From assembly GCA_030427205.1 (NCBI GenBank), contig JAUHXC010000007.1, positions 62,001 to 126,000 on the forward strand: a stretch of DNA of 64,000 nucleotides. The letters are read 5' to 3'. Source of the stretch: a bacterium (GTDB lineage: Bacteria; Myxococcota_A; Bradymonadia; UBA7976; UBA1532). The notes beneath the pieces were generated by a model, which searched no databases, had not been told where the DNA came from, and was given only the letters and a program-made list of their open reading frames with translations. This document shows positions 36,383-45,061 of the stretch, in pieces; position 1 is the first letter of the stretch, and every line of letters begins with the position of its first letter. A program made the position numbers and the translations under genes.

Positions 36383-37128
36383 GCCTGCCGGTGCCCGCCC
36401 ACGACGGGGCCGTCGAGCACATCCCCTTCCGGCTGCCGACGCAGCCCTGGCTGGTGCGCCAGGATTGGCTCGACCTGAGCTTCCTGCACTGGGATCTGCC
36501 GCCCGACCGGGTGGCGCCGCACCTGCCGGCGGGCATCGAGCTGCATACGTTCGAAGGCCGGGCCTGGGTCGGCCTCGTGCCCTTCTGGATGAGCGGCGTG
36601 CGCCCCCGCTTCTGCCCGGCGGTGCCCGGCATCTCGCGGTTCCCCGAGATCAACGTGCGCACCTACGCCCTCGTGGACGGCCGGCCGGGGGTCTACTTCT
36701 TCTCGCTCGATACCCCGAGCCGGGCGGCGGTCTTCTTCGGGCGGCGGCTCTTCCACGTGCCCTACCGCCGCGCGCGGCAGACCATCACCGCCACCGCCGA
36801 CGGCCAGCGCTATACCAGCCACCGCGACGGCCGGCTCGAGCTCGACCTCGAGGTGCGCTTCGGCGCCCCGGCCCCCGCGCCGCCCGGCTCGCTGGCGCAC
36901 TTCCTCACCGAGCGCTACTGCATCCACACCGTCGACGGCGGTGGCCGCCTGCGCACGGGCCCGGTGCGCCACGCCCCGTGGCCGCTGCTCGACGCCAGCG
37001 CCCGCATCGACACCAACCGCCTGCTCGAGCGCTTCGGCGTCACCGACGCGCCGCCGACCTGCGTGCACGCCGCGCCCGGCGTCGAGGTGGTCGGCTGGTG
37101 GCTGCAGTCACGCCCCGGAGGCACCTGA
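36379..37128 (+). CDS. DUF2071 (YqjF-like) protein
   Basis: A 249-residue cytoplasmic protein of the DUF2071/YqjF family: DWLDLSFLHWDLPPDRVAPH, LPAGIELHTFEGRAWVGLVP, FPEINVRTYA, and GVYFFSLDTPS are in the family order. The fold resembles acetoacetate-decarboxylase-like barrels and the biochemical role is unknown. The GTG start overlaps the TPR stop by four bases. Its own stop overlaps the next ATG by one (TGATG), so three genes are translationally linked. Confidence 0.88.
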   Translation: MSLPVPAHDGAVEHIPFRLPTQPWLVRQDWLDLSFLHWDLPPDRVAPHLPAGIELHTFEGRAWVGLVPFWMSGVRPRFCPAVPGISRFPEINVRTYALVDGRPGVYFFSLDTPSRAAVFFGRRLFHVPYRRARQTITATADGQRYTSHRDGRLELDLEVRFGAPAPAPPGSLAHFLTERYCIHTVDGGGRLRTGPVRHAPWPLLDASARIDTNRLLERFGVTDAPPTCVHAAPGVEVVGWWLQSRPGGT

Positions 37129-37523
37129 TGCTGCGCCTGCTCGCTCTGGCCCTCATCGCCGCGCCGCTGGCCGGCTGCCCCTACTGCCCCGGCGAGGGCG
37201 AGCTGCGGCTGCTCGAAGGCGCGACGACCCTCGGCCCGGGCCAATCGGCCCAATTCGAATACCGCTGGCAGGGCGACGTGCGCTCGACCCCCGGCGACTG
37301 CGACGCGGTGTGGAGCGTCGGCGATGTCGTCGGCGGCAATACCGAGCTGGGCACGGTCGATGCGTGTGGCCGCTACACCGCGCCGGCCGCGATCCCCGTC
37401 GCCACCGCCGTCGACGTCATCGGCAGCGACCACGGCCCGTTCTGCCACGACTGCTGCCCCTACGCCGCGCAGACGGTGCGGCTGATACCCGCCGCAGAGG
37501 CGGGCGCAGACGCCGGCACCTGA
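37128..37523 (+). CDS. Small cysteine-containing lipoprotein
   Basis: A 131-residue lipoprotein (lipobox PLAG-Cys17). The rest is a single Ig-like beta domain with GQSAQFEYRWQGDV and CGRYTAPAAIPVATAVDVIG, the latter like bacterial Big-type domains. It has a cysteine cluster HGPFCHDCCPY near the end. ATG 37128 has GGAGG five to nine bases upstream, within the DUF2071 gene. Unknown function. Confidence 0.78.
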   Translation: MLRLLALALIAAPLAGCPYCPGEGELRLLEGATTLGPGQSAQFEYRWQGDVRSTPGDCDAVWSVGDVVGGNTELGTVDACGRYTAPAAIPVATAVDVIGSDHGPFCHDCCPYAAQTVRLIPAAEAGADAGT

Positions 37524-37610
37524 AAAGCTTGCACCCACCTGCGGGCGGTGGCATCAACCCGTCGGGAATCGCTCGTCCTCGGTGGGGAACCCGAGCCGGG
37601 CTGGATACGG

Positions 37611-37626
37611 TCCGCCATTCGGCGGA
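37611..37626. promoter_or_regulatory. Perfect hairpin upstream of the peroxidase gene
   Basis: TCCGCC-ATTC-GGCGGA, a 6-bp perfect stem 18 bases before ATG 37645. It may be an operator or an RNA hairpin masking the ribosome site, or chance in GC-rich DNA. Confidence 0.25.
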
Positions 37627-37644
37627 TCCGAGGTAGATCCGAAG

Positions 37645-38742
37645 ATGAAGACGCAGATCGCTCTGTTCGCAGGCGCGGTGCTCGCCGTCGGGTGCGCCAG
37701 CAAAGAGACCGAGCAACCGCCCCAGGTGCCGACCGCCGCCGCCGAGGCCCCGAGCAAGGCCAGCGCGGCCGCGCCGGCCGGCTTCGACCGCGCGCTGCTG
37801 GGCGCCTTCGCCCCGCTGCCCGAGGCGATGGCCCACGCCGACCGCCCGCTGACGCAGGCCCGCGTCGACCTGGGCCGCATGCTCTACTACGAGACCCGCA
37901 TCTCCAAGAACCACGACATCTCGTGCAACTCGTGCCACCGGCTCGACGCCTACGGGGTCGACAACGAGCCCACCTCGCCGGGTCACAAGGGCCAGCGCGG
38001 CGGGCGCAACTCACCGACGGTCTACAACGCCGCTGGCCACGTCGCGCAGTTCTGGGACGGCCGGGCGGCCGATATCGAAGAGCAGGCCAAGGGGCCGGTG
38101 CTCAACCCGGTCGAGATGGCCATGCCCGACGACGAGACCGTGCTCGCGGTGCTCGAGTCGATGCCGGGTTATGTCGAGGCCTTCGCGAAGGCCTTCCCCG
38201 GCGAGGCCGCGCCGGTCACCTACGACAACTTCGCCCTCGCGGTGGGCGCTTTCGAGCGCAAGCTGGTCACCCCCGGCCGGTGGGACGCCTTCCTCGAGGG
38301 CGACGACGCGGCCCTGACCGACGCCGAGAAGGCAGGGCTGACCGCCTTCGTGCAGACCGGCTGCACCACCTGCCACAGCGGCCCCTACCTGGGCGGGCAC
38401 ATGTACCAGAAGCTCGGCCTCGTCGAGCCCTGGCCGAGCCAGAAAGACCAGGGCCGCTTCGAGGTGACCCAGGCCGAAGCCGATCGGATGATGTTCAAGG
38501 TGCCCTCGCTGCGCAACATCGCCAAGACCGGTCCCTACTGGCACGACGGCTCCGAGCCCGACCTGAAGAAGGCGGTCGTCGCGATGGCGAAGCACCAGCT
38601 CGGCAAGCCGCTCGACGACGCGATGGCCGCCTCGATCGTGACCTTCCTCGAAGCGCTGACCGGCGAGCTGCCCGCCGACTACATCGAGAAACCCGCGCTG
38701 CCCCCCAGCACGGCGCGCACGCCCAAGCCCGACCCCAGCTGA
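37645..38742 (+). CDS. Di-heme cytochrome c peroxidase-family lipoprotein
   Basis: A 365-residue protein of the bacterial di-heme peroxidase (CcpA/MauG) family, which reduces hydrogen peroxide in the periplasm using electrons from small cytochromes. Two heme sites are visible: CNSCH at 94-98 and CTTCH at 240-244. Family segments LGRMLYYETRISKNHDISC, GGRNSPTVYNA, FWDGRAADIEEQAKGP and FKVPSLRNIAKTGPYWHDG are present. The start gives a lipobox (LAVG-Cys17), so it is probably membrane-anchored. A hairpin terminator follows. Confidence 0.93.
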   Translation: MKTQIALFAGAVLAVGCASKETEQPPQVPTAAAEAPSKASAAAPAGFDRALLGAFAPLPEAMAHADRPLTQARVDLGRMLYYETRISKNHDISCNSCHRLDAYGVDNEPTSPGHKGQRGGRNSPTVYNAAGHVAQFWDGRAADIEEQAKGPVLNPVEMAMPDDETVLAVLESMPGYVEAFAKAFPGEAAPVTYDNFALAVGAFERKLVTPGRWDAFLEGDDAALTDAEKAGLTAFVQTGCTTCHSGPYLGGHMYQKLGLVEPWPSQKDQGRFEVTQAEADRMMFKVPSLRNIAKTGPYWHDGSEPDLKKAVVAMAKHQLGKPLDDAMAASIVTFLEALTGELPADYIEKPALPPSTARTPKPDPS

Positions 38743-38743
38743 T

Positions 38744-38763
38744 CCTGCCCGACCCCGGGCAGG
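38744..38763. terminator. Hairpin between convergent genes
   Basis: CCTGCCCG-ACCC-CGGGCAGG, a perfect 8-bp stem with a 4-base loop, just after the peroxidase stop and 17 bases from the CotH-like stop. No T-run, but its place between converging genes supports a bidirectional terminator. Confidence 0.55.
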
Positions 38764-38779
38764 GGCCCACTGCGCCGGC

Positions 38780-40621
38780 TCACTGCTCCGGCGCCCGCCC
38801 CCAGATGCCCAGCGTGAAGCTGCCGCTCACCGGCGCGCCGGGCACCTGCTGCATCTGCTCGAAGCTCACCCGCCCGCTGCGGCAGCGCCCCAACTCGAAG
38901 ACCTGCCCTGTGGCCTGATCGAGCACGCTGAACGCGCAGTAGACCGCCTCGTCGATCGGCAGCTCGCCCTGCACCAGCCGGGCCGGATCGGTCGCCAGGT
39001 AGAGGAAGGTCACGGTGCCGTCGCCGAAGAACTGGCTCAGGATGAGCACCCCTTCGCCCTGATCGCCCAGCCCGATCGCCGCGCCAGCGCCGGCGGCCAC
39101 CGACTCGTCCTCGTAGAACCGCCCCTCGAACTCGCCGTCGCCCGTCTCGAAGGTATTGCGAGTCGGCCACGAGGCCCACGTCGTCGAGAACTCACCGCGG
39201 AAGACGCCCACCGGCTCGGTGCACAACGCCCCGCGCAGCGGCCAGTTCCACGCCGCGCCGCCCGCCGCCAGCTCGGCGCGGATGGCGTCGCCCTTGGCGT
39301 CCACGAAGCGGCGCAGCTCGGCCACCGCCTCGGCGTGGTTGCGCTGGGTGCCCGGCAACAGCGATGGGCCGACCAGCGCCACCATCCGGTCGATCTCGGT
39401 GTTGAGCGCGGCCGGATCCCAGCCGGCCACCAGCTCTTCGAGGCGCGCGATATACCGCGCGCGCCCCTCGGGGTGCAGATACAGCCGGCGGGTCAGCGCG
39501 CCCACCGCCGAGACCGAATGCGGCGCCAGGGCCCCCTCGAAGAAGAGCCGCGGCGGCTGGAACGCGCCGTCGGGCCCCCAGGGGATGAAGCGCAGGCGCC
39601 CGTCGGCGACCGGCTCGTAGAACCAGAAGTTATTGGTATTGCCCGAGTAGCCGTCCCAGTGGCCGACCATCACCTCGGTGGCCCAGAAGGTCAGAAAGGC
39701 GTCCAGATCGACCGCCTCTTCGAGGGCGGCGATGACCGCGTCGTCGGGCGCATCCAGCGCGGCGATCACCCGATCGATGCCCGCGGTGTGGGGCGTATCC
39801 TGGTGGGTCTTCTGCTCCATCGTGCCCTTCCACGTCGGGCGGAAGTCGCTGATGGTGCCCTCGTACAGCCAGCCGTCCGGATCACCGAAGCGGTCGTCGA
39901 GGAAGGGCCGCTTGAGCGCCTCGACGTGGGCGTAGACCCCCAGGACGCTGCCGTTGACGGTCAGCCGGGCGAAGTTGCAGCGCGGCGTCGGCAGGCCGTG
40001 GCGGGCGAAGACGCCGTAGGCCAGGCAGGTGCGCAGGCGCGTCGGATCCTGGCGGCCGTTGTTGAGCGTCAGCCGGGTCAGCCCGCGGTGCAGCTGATCG
40101 TCGACGTACTTGTCGAAGCGGATCTTGACCGACGGCCGGCTGCCGCTCACCGAGCCATAGAAGCCCTTCTTGCGGATGCCGACCTCGTCGTAGGTCTCGC
40201 CGTCGACGGTCACCCGGGCGGGGAACCAGTCATAGGGCGACGGGAAAGGCGCCGACATGCAGTCGGGCCCGGTGAATAGCCCGTCCCCGCGGTTCTGAAC
40301 CCGCAGAGCGTCCCAGTCGGCCGGGTCGATCTCCACCTCGACCTCGATGAGGTGATCCGGGTCGAAGACCGCCGGATCGGGGTGCACCACCGGCGGCCCG
40401 GGCTGCATCGGCACGGCGTCGACGTCTGCGTCCACCGCGGCGTCGGGGCCGCCCGCCGCGTCCCGCTCCGGCGCGGCGTCGGGGTCGTCGCCGATGGCGT
40501 CGGGGAACGCGGCGTCCGGCACCGCCTGCATCGCGTCGCCCTGCGATGCGTCGTCGCCGGCGTCGCCGCCATCGCACCCGCCCAGCGCCAACATGACCAT
40601 CCACAGTCCCGCGCGCCGCAT
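38780..40621 (-). CDS. CotH-kinase-like lipoprotein
   Basis: A 613-residue lipoprotein (lipobox ALGG-Cys16, then an Asp/Ala-rich linker). The central part follows the CotH family: YDEVGIRKKGFYGS, SVKIRFDKYV, LTLNNGRQDPTRLRTCLAY, then VMVGHWDGYSGNTNNFWFYE with RLRFIPWGPDGAF. CotH proteins are atypical protein kinases; the Asp- and Asn-containing motif above is their metal/nucleotide region. A C-terminal beta domain of about 150 residues is added here. ATG 40621 has GGGAGG five bases upstream. Function in this organism unknown; the target would have to be extracytoplasmic. Confidence 0.85.
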   Translation of the reverse strand: MRRAGLWMVMLALGGCDGGDAGDDASQGDAMQAVPDAAFPDAIGDDPDAAPERDAAGGPDAAVDADVDAVPMQPGPPVVHPDPAVFDPDHLIEVEVEIDPADWDALRVQNRGDGLFTGPDCMSAPFPSPYDWFPARVTVDGETYDEVGIRKKGFYGSVSGSRPSVKIRFDKYVDDQLHRGLTRLTLNNGRQDPTRLRTCLAYGVFARHGLPTPRCNFARLTVNGSVLGVYAHVEALKRPFLDDRFGDPDGWLYEGTISDFRPTWKGTMEQKTHQDTPHTAGIDRVIAALDAPDDAVIAALEEAVDLDAFLTFWATEVMVGHWDGYSGNTNNFWFYEPVADGRLRFIPWGPDGAFQPPRLFFEGALAPHSVSAVGALTRRLYLHPEGRARYIARLEELVAGWDPAALNTEIDRMVALVGPSLLPGTQRNHAEAVAELRRFVDAKGDAIRAELAAGGAAWNWPLRGALCTEPVGVFRGEFSTTWASWPTRNTFETGDGEFEGRFYEDESVAAGAGAAIGLGDQGEGVLILSQFFGDGTVTFLYLATDPARLVQGELPIDEAVYCAFSVLDQATGQVFELGRCRSGRVSFEQMQQVPGAPVSGSFTLGIWGRAPEQ

Positions 40622-40633
40622 GTCCACCTCCCG

Positions 40634-40858
40634 TCAGCCCCCGATGTACGACCGAGCGGGCGCCCAGTGCAAACCGATACGGACCATCAGCCGGCCCCTC
40701 GTCCGCGCCCGCCGCGCCCGATTGCGCTGCACGACCGGGTCGGTCGGCCCGTCGACGTCGGCGTGCCAGAGCAGGATCACCGCGAGGGCATCATCCTCGC
40801 CGTCGGAGGCCTCGAAGGTCGACCACGCCAGCGCGAGCGCCTCGTGCAGGGTCGCCCG
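40634..40858 (-). pseudogene. Possible gene fragment of unknown origin
   Basis: The minus strand reads LHEALALAWSTFEASDGEDD, then ALAVILLWHADVDGPTDPVV and on to a TGA at 40634-40636. Codon choice is gene-like, but there is no start or ribosome site and the upstream side runs into the arsI-like relic. I do not recognise the family. It could be a C-terminal scrap of a lost gene or a chance frame. This entry and the next fill the 347-base gap between the CotH-like and pentapeptide genes. Confidence 0.3.
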
Positions 40859-40871
40859 CCCGGCTCGATGC

Positions 40872-40959
40872 GGCCGCGCTTCACAGCGCCCGGGGGAGCG
40901 AGGCCAAGCCCGCCGAGGTCCAGCCGGCCGAGAAGGCGCCGGGTGGCTGCTGCGGCTGA
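40872..40959 (+). pseudogene. Relic of an arsI-like gene C-terminus
   Basis: The plus strand encodes SEAKPAEVQPAEKAPGGCCG and TGA, matching the last residues of the intact ArsI/CadI protein at 1218-1691 (SEAEAVEAQPAEKASGGCCG). The DNA continues to match across the junction into the end of the convergent pentapeptide gene, with CTGTCTCTCGACG shared at both loci. Nothing of the catalytic domain is left. With the relic at 1061-1216 it shows that one ancestral convergent gene pair existed twice. Confidence 0.8.
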
Positions 40960-40968
40960 TGTCGGCCC

Positions 40969-42483
40969 TCACGCCTCGTCGAGAGACAGCCCGCCGCGGT
41001 CGGTCTCAGAGATCGACAGCCCGCCCGCCCGCAGCCCGCCTTGCCGGGTGGTGATCGCCTCGATCGCCGCCCGCGCCGCCTTCTTCTCTTCACCCGCCAG
41101 CCAGCCGCTCGCCAGCTGCGTGAGCGCCGGGATCGCCCGCTCGGTGCCGATACGGCCCAGCTCGGCGGCGGCCCGTGACCAGTGCTGCGGCAGGCCCAGC
41201 ATCAGGATCAACGCCTGCTCGTAGATCGCCGGGTCGGCCTCGATGGGCGCGTCGTAGAGCGTCAGCCAGTGCATCAGCGCGCGGGCCCGCACGCCGTCGA
41301 CCGGATCGGACGCGATGCGCTGGCGCAGGCCCTGCTGCAGCGGCGGGCGATCGACGATGGCGTCGACGATGGCGCACAGCGTCGGCAGGAGCGTATGCAG
41401 GGGCCAGCCGTGCTCGACGCGGGAGACCCGGAGGCGCCCGCTCGCCACCACGGCACCGCTCCGCAGCAACCCCAGCAGAGCCTCGCGCAGCGGGTGATTC
41501 AGCGCGGCGATCAGCGCGCTCTCTTCGCCCTTGCCGATCCAGACGACGTCGTCGAACGCCGGATCGCCGAGCTGCGGCTCGCGGCGGCCGAGGGTCTTGC
41601 TGATGCGGTGGCGGGTGCCCTCGGTCCGCAGCTGCCAGTCGCCGAAGGCCGGGCTCTCGACGCTCCACGCGATGCATGTCGACCATGAGCCCCAGCGGAG
41701 GATCCGTACGCTCACCCGGTGACGCGCGGGTGGGTCGGTCGTCTGGCGGCTGTAGGGCTCGAAGTGGTCGCCCTCGTCAAAGTCGATGTTCCACCAAGTG
41801 TTTGCGTCGCCCACGCGATAGCGGCCGGGCGGTGGGGGGGCTTCGCTGCGCGGCAGAAAAGGGGGCGCTGGGGCCGCGGCCTGCGCCCGAGGAGCCGGAG
41901 CCGCCGGCTCGGGCTTCGCCTGCGCCCGGAACGTCGGCACCGGCATCGGCCGCCGGAGCAGCTCGGCTTGCTTGGGCGTCAGCGACCGCAGCCTCATCGG
42001 AGGTGGCTTCGCCGCGGGCGCCAGACCCCGCGCGGGCAGCTCGGGTGCGAGGACGACCCGCTCCGACAGCGCGCCCAGGCTCGGCGGGTGGGTCAGGCCC
42101 AGCGCGTCCCGGTCGGCCAGGCTCAACCAGGCGCCGTCGAGATCGGCGCCGGTGAAGTTGGCGCCGGTCACGGCGGTGCCGCTGAGTCGGGCGCCGCGCA
42201 GGGACGCGCCGGCGAAGCAGGCCCGAGCCAGCAGGGCCCGACGCAGGTCGGCGTCGTCGAGCCCGGCGCCGGTCAGATCGGCGCCATCCAGATGCGCATG
42301 GCGCAGGTCGGCCTTGTCGAGCTTCGCGCCGCGCAGGTCGGCGTCGCGCAGGATGCAGCGGCGCAGGTCGGCGCCCTGCAGGTCGGCCCGGCGCAGGTCG
42401 ATGCCGGCCAGGTTGCGCTTGCTGAGGTCGACGCCGCGCAGGTCGGCGCCGGGCACCAGCTCGCTTCCCTCGGGTCGTCTCAT
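40969..42483 (-). CDS. Pentapeptide-repeat protein, second member of the family
   Basis: A 504-residue protein. Residues about 10-125 are pentapeptide repeats (GADLRGVDLSKRNLAGIDLR). A Pro/Ala linker and a module from about 230 onward follow. The module has motifs shared with the 1148-residue protein at 1894-5340: SDPVDGVRARALMHWL, GTERAIPALTQLASGWL and the tail AITTRQGGLRAGGLS. The tail ends in RGGLSLDEA, which is what the relic at 1061-1216 also preserves. No signal peptide, so probably cytoplasmic. ATG 42483 has GGAG six bases upstream; an ATG at 42519 would add 12 residues. Function unknown. Confidence 0.88.
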   Translation of the reverse strand: MRRPEGSELVPGADLRGVDLSKRNLAGIDLRRADLQGADLRRCILRDADLRGAKLDKADLRHAHLDGADLTGAGLDDADLRRALLARACFAGASLRGARLSGTAVTGANFTGADLDGAWLSLADRDALGLTHPPSLGALSERVVLAPELPARGLAPAAKPPPMRLRSLTPKQAELLRRPMPVPTFRAQAKPEPAAPAPRAQAAAPAPPFLPRSEAPPPPGRYRVGDANTWWNIDFDEGDHFEPYSRQTTDPPARHRVSVRILRWGSWSTCIAWSVESPAFGDWQLRTEGTRHRISKTLGRREPQLGDPAFDDVVWIGKGEESALIAALNHPLREALLGLLRSGAVVASGRLRVSRVEHGWPLHTLLPTLCAIVDAIVDRPPLQQGLRQRIASDPVDGVRARALMHWLTLYDAPIEADPAIYEQALILMLGLPQHWSRAAAELGRIGTERAIPALTQLASGWLAGEEKKAARAAIEAITTRQGGLRAGGLSISETDRGGLSLDEA

Positions 42484-42552
42484 CGTCGGCTCCAGGCATG
42501 ACGCGCGCACTGGGATCATGCACCGTCGGCCGGTGGTTCTTTCGGCCGCCCG

Positions 42553-42912
42553 TCAGCGCGGGCGCCAGCCGGTCGGGCCCTGGCGCGCCTCGACGGCCTT
42601 GGTGAGCAGCTCGGCCTCGCGGTCGCGGCTCGGCATACCGACGATGACCACCCGATCGTCGCGCCCGCGGGCGTCGGCCGCCGCCCGCACGCCGTCGGCG
42701 ACCCAATCGGGCACCGCGATGCACTCGCCCTGGGCGGCGCGCACCGCCGCTTCGGCGAGGTTGCTGCACCAGTGCACGGTGCGCCGGCAGGTCGCGCAGT
42801 TGCGTTCGCGGGGCTCGTCGGTCGGGGTCAGCGCGTCCCAGGTCAGCGGGCAGCGGTACTCGAAGACGACCCGCCCGCCGGCGCCGCAGTTGAGCATCGT
42901 GCGGTCGCTCAT
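42553..42912 (-). CDS. Small four-cysteine protein
   Basis: A 119-residue cytoplasmic protein. The conserved-looking core is FEYRCPLTWDALTPTDEPRE, then NCATCRRTVHWCSN, with Cys and His arranged as a likely zinc site, and AAQGECIAVPDWVADG. I remember similar small proteins in myxobacterial genomes but know no function. Its start overlaps the preceding gene's stop (ATGA), so it is made together with the BNR/MYXO-CTERM protein. Confidence 0.72.
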   Translation of the reverse strand: MSDRTMLNCGAGGRVVFEYRCPLTWDALTPTDEPRERNCATCRRTVHWCSNLAEAAVRAAQGECIAVPDWVADGVRAAADARGRDDRVVIVGMPSRDREAELLTKAVEARQGPTGWRPR

Positions 42913-44207
42913 CGGCGGCGGGCGAGCGCGAGCAGCAGCAGCCCGGCGAGCGCGGGCCAGCCGGGGCTCGAGCCGGGGGTCGCCGTGCAGTCGTCATCGG
43001 GCGTGGGCGCGGTCTCACCGGCGTCGGCGGGCCCGCCGTCTGCCATGCCGCCATCGGGCAGGCCGCCGTCGGGCATCGCCGAGCAGTCCTCGGTGGCCCG
43101 GTCGCAGGCGTCGGCGCAGGCGGTGGCGGTCGAGCTGTCGGCCGGGCAGCCCCACCCGCGCTCGATCTCGGTGAAGTCGGCGGCGAAGAGCCCGCTCCAG
43201 GTGACGCCGAAGTCGTCGCTGACGGCGACCATGTACGGCGCGTCGCGGCGCACGCAGGCCCACAGACGGCCCGCCGGTCCGCGGGTGAGGCAGTCGACCC
43301 ATGCCCGCGGCTCGGGGAAGAACTCCTGGGCCCAGGTGCGGCCGCCGTCCACCGAGCGGCGCAGGCCTTCGAGCGCCATCGACAGCAGCATCTCGCCGCT
43401 GGCCGGGTCGATGATCAGGGTGTCGGGGCCGTCGGAGAACTCGGCCATCACCTGCCAGCTCACGCCGCCGTCGGCGCTGCGCAGCAGGTAGCTGGTGGGG
43501 AACCGCACGAAGGACGACCAGACGATCAGCGGGTCGGCCGGGTCGGTGGCGAGCAGCACGATGTCGGTGCCGACGGGCTCGGGGCGCCCGTTCTCCTCGG
43601 GCGGGCCGAGGGTGATCGGGGTGAAGCTGGCGCCGCCGTCGTCGCTGCGCAGGGCGCCCTGGGTATGCACGACGTAGATCACGTCGGCGTCGGCCTCGGC
43701 GCGCAGCATGCCGCGGACCCGCCCGGCGAGCGCGAGCCCGGCGGGCTGCCAGGTCTCGCCGGCGTCGGCGGTGCGCCAGACGTCGTTGAGCGGGCCGCCG
43801 ACGGTGGTGGTGCCGATCACGGCGGCGCCCGGACGGTCGGGGTCGGGCGAGAGGTGCCCCACGGTGTGCTCTTCGAAGCCGGGCACGACGGCGAAGCTGC
43901 AGCCGGCGTCGGTGGTGCGGCGCAGCCCGCTGCGGGTGGCGGCGAGCCAGGTTTGCCCGTCGGCGTCGATCGGGGCCAGATCTTCGAGGCCCGGCTCGGG
44001 GCTGATGCCTTCGTCGCACAGCCAGCTCCAGCCGCCGTCGAGCGCGAGCAGGCCCACGTTGTCGACGACGAACCACGGGGCCTCGGCGCGGCTGTCGGGG
44101 AACCGCAGCGTCTTGACGGTGGGCTCGCCCAGATGCGCCGCGGCGGGGCGCGGGATCAGGACGAGCAGAGCGGCGGCGGTCGCCAGGGCGATGTGCGTCT
44201 TTCCCAT
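42909..44207 (-). CDS. BNR-repeat protein with MYXO-CTERM-like anchor
   Basis: A 432-residue exported protein (signal MGKTHIALATAAALLVLIPR to AAA). The body is a propeller of sialidase-type BNR or sortilin-like repeats: VWRTADAGETWQPAG, ALRSDDGGASFTPI, LRSADGGVSWQVM, LRRSVDGGRTWAQE. A Gly/Asp-rich linker leads to a tail with Cys, then WPALAGLLLLALARRR, the layout of the MYXO-CTERM sorting signal (Cys, hydrophobic helix, Arg cluster). Surface display is therefore expected. The start lacks a ribosome site and sits at a leaderless-type promoter. Confidence 0.87.
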   Translation of the reverse strand: MGKTHIALATAAALLVLIPRPAAAHLGEPTVKTLRFPDSRAEAPWFVVDNVGLLALDGGWSWLCDEGISPEPGLEDLAPIDADGQTWLAATRSGLRRTTDAGCSFAVVPGFEEHTVGHLSPDPDRPGAAVIGTTTVGGPLNDVWRTADAGETWQPAGLALAGRVRGMLRAEADADVIYVVHTQGALRSDDGGASFTPITLGPPEENGRPEPVGTDIVLLATDPADPLIVWSSFVRFPTSYLLRSADGGVSWQVMAEFSDGPDTLIIDPASGEMLLSMALEGLRRSVDGGRTWAQEFFPEPRAWVDCLTRGPAGRLWACVRRDAPYMVAVSDDFGVTWSGLFAADFTEIERGWGCPADSSTATACADACDRATEDCSAMPDGGLPDGGMADGGPADAGETAPTPDDDCTATPGSSPGWPALAGLLLLALARRR

Positions 44208-44213
44208 GGGTGT

Positions 44214-44243
44214 CGGGTAGGCCAGAATGGGGGGCGTGGTCAA
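44214..44243 (-). promoter_or_regulatory. Candidate leaderless promoter of the BNR gene
   Basis: On the minus strand TTGACC (44238-44243), 18 bases, TACCCG (44214-44219), then six bases to ATG 44207. The -35 is good and the -10 poor. Confidence 0.35.
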
Positions 44244-44296
44244 CCGCGGCGTCGGGTCGCGGTGTGGCCGGGGGATTCGACTGCGGGGGCGCGCCG

Positions 44297-45061
44297 GTGA
44301 GCGACGGACGAACGGGCAGGCTGCGACGGCTCTTGGGCGGCCTGGCGACGGTGGGGCTGGTGGTCGGCTGCTCGGCGGCCGGGCAGTACGTGCAGACCAC
44401 GGGCACCTGCACCGACGAGCGCGCCGAGTGCGAGACCCGCTGCGAGCGGCTGGGCGACAAGCGCGATTGCCTGGCCAGCTGTCTGCTCGACGCCCGCCTG
44501 TGCATGCGGGCCCAGGGCAAGCTGGCGCCGCCGGGCGCGGAGGAGCCGGCCCGGGTCAGCGAAGACAAGGCGCTGCTCGTCGATCTCTTCGGCCAGCGGC
44601 CCAAGCACTCGCCCGAGCTGAGCGTCGAGCTGGGCGGCGCGGTCGAGGTGATCGACGCCGCGCATCAGTTCGGCCCGGGCGGCCGCATCGGGGTGACGTT
44701 CACCCTGCCGGCCAACCTGCGCGAGGCGGAGATCGCGCTGGCCCACGCGCCGGTGGGTGATGGCACCGGCTGCTTCGTGACGATCACCTTGGGGCAGCAG
44801 ACCCTGGCCGGCCGCTACGCGCCGCCGCGGGGCAAGGGCGGCGCGCTGACCGTCGAGACGTGGAACCTCACCCCGCTGATCAATCAGATGAGCGCCGAGC
44901 AGCGGGCGCAGCCGCAGACGCTGTTCATCTACAACAACGACGCTGCGGGCAGCACCCAGCCGTATCGGCTGGCGAGCATCCAGTTCTTCTACAAGACGCT
45001 CGAGTTGAAGGGGCCGGCGCAGGAGACCCCGGGCAACCGGGCGGTCACCGCTCCCCGGTGA
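44297..45061 (+). CDS. Lipoprotein of unknown function
   Basis: A 254-residue lipoprotein (lipobox LVVG-Cys25). An N-terminal cysteine segment CTDERAECETRCERLGDKRD followed by CLASCLLDARLC suggests a disulphide-bonded helical hairpin. The rest is a single beta-sandwich-like domain (GRIGVTFTLPANLREAEIAL; TLFIYNNDAAGSTQPYRLAS). I recognise no family. GTG 44297 was chosen for the signal peptide and a nearby GCGGGGG. Its last 17 bases overlap the end of the convergent gene. Confidence 0.7.
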   Translation: MSDGRTGRLRRLLGGLATVGLVVGCSAAGQYVQTTGTCTDERAECETRCERLGDKRDCLASCLLDARLCMRAQGKLAPPGAEEPARVSEDKALLVDLFGQRPKHSPELSVELGGAVEVIDAAHQFGPGGRIGVTFTLPANLREAEIALAHAPVGDGTGCFVTITLGQQTLAGRYAPPRGKGGALTVETWNLTPLINQMSAEQRAQPQTLFIYNNDAAGSTQPYRLASIQFFYKTLELKGPAQETPGNRAVTAPR

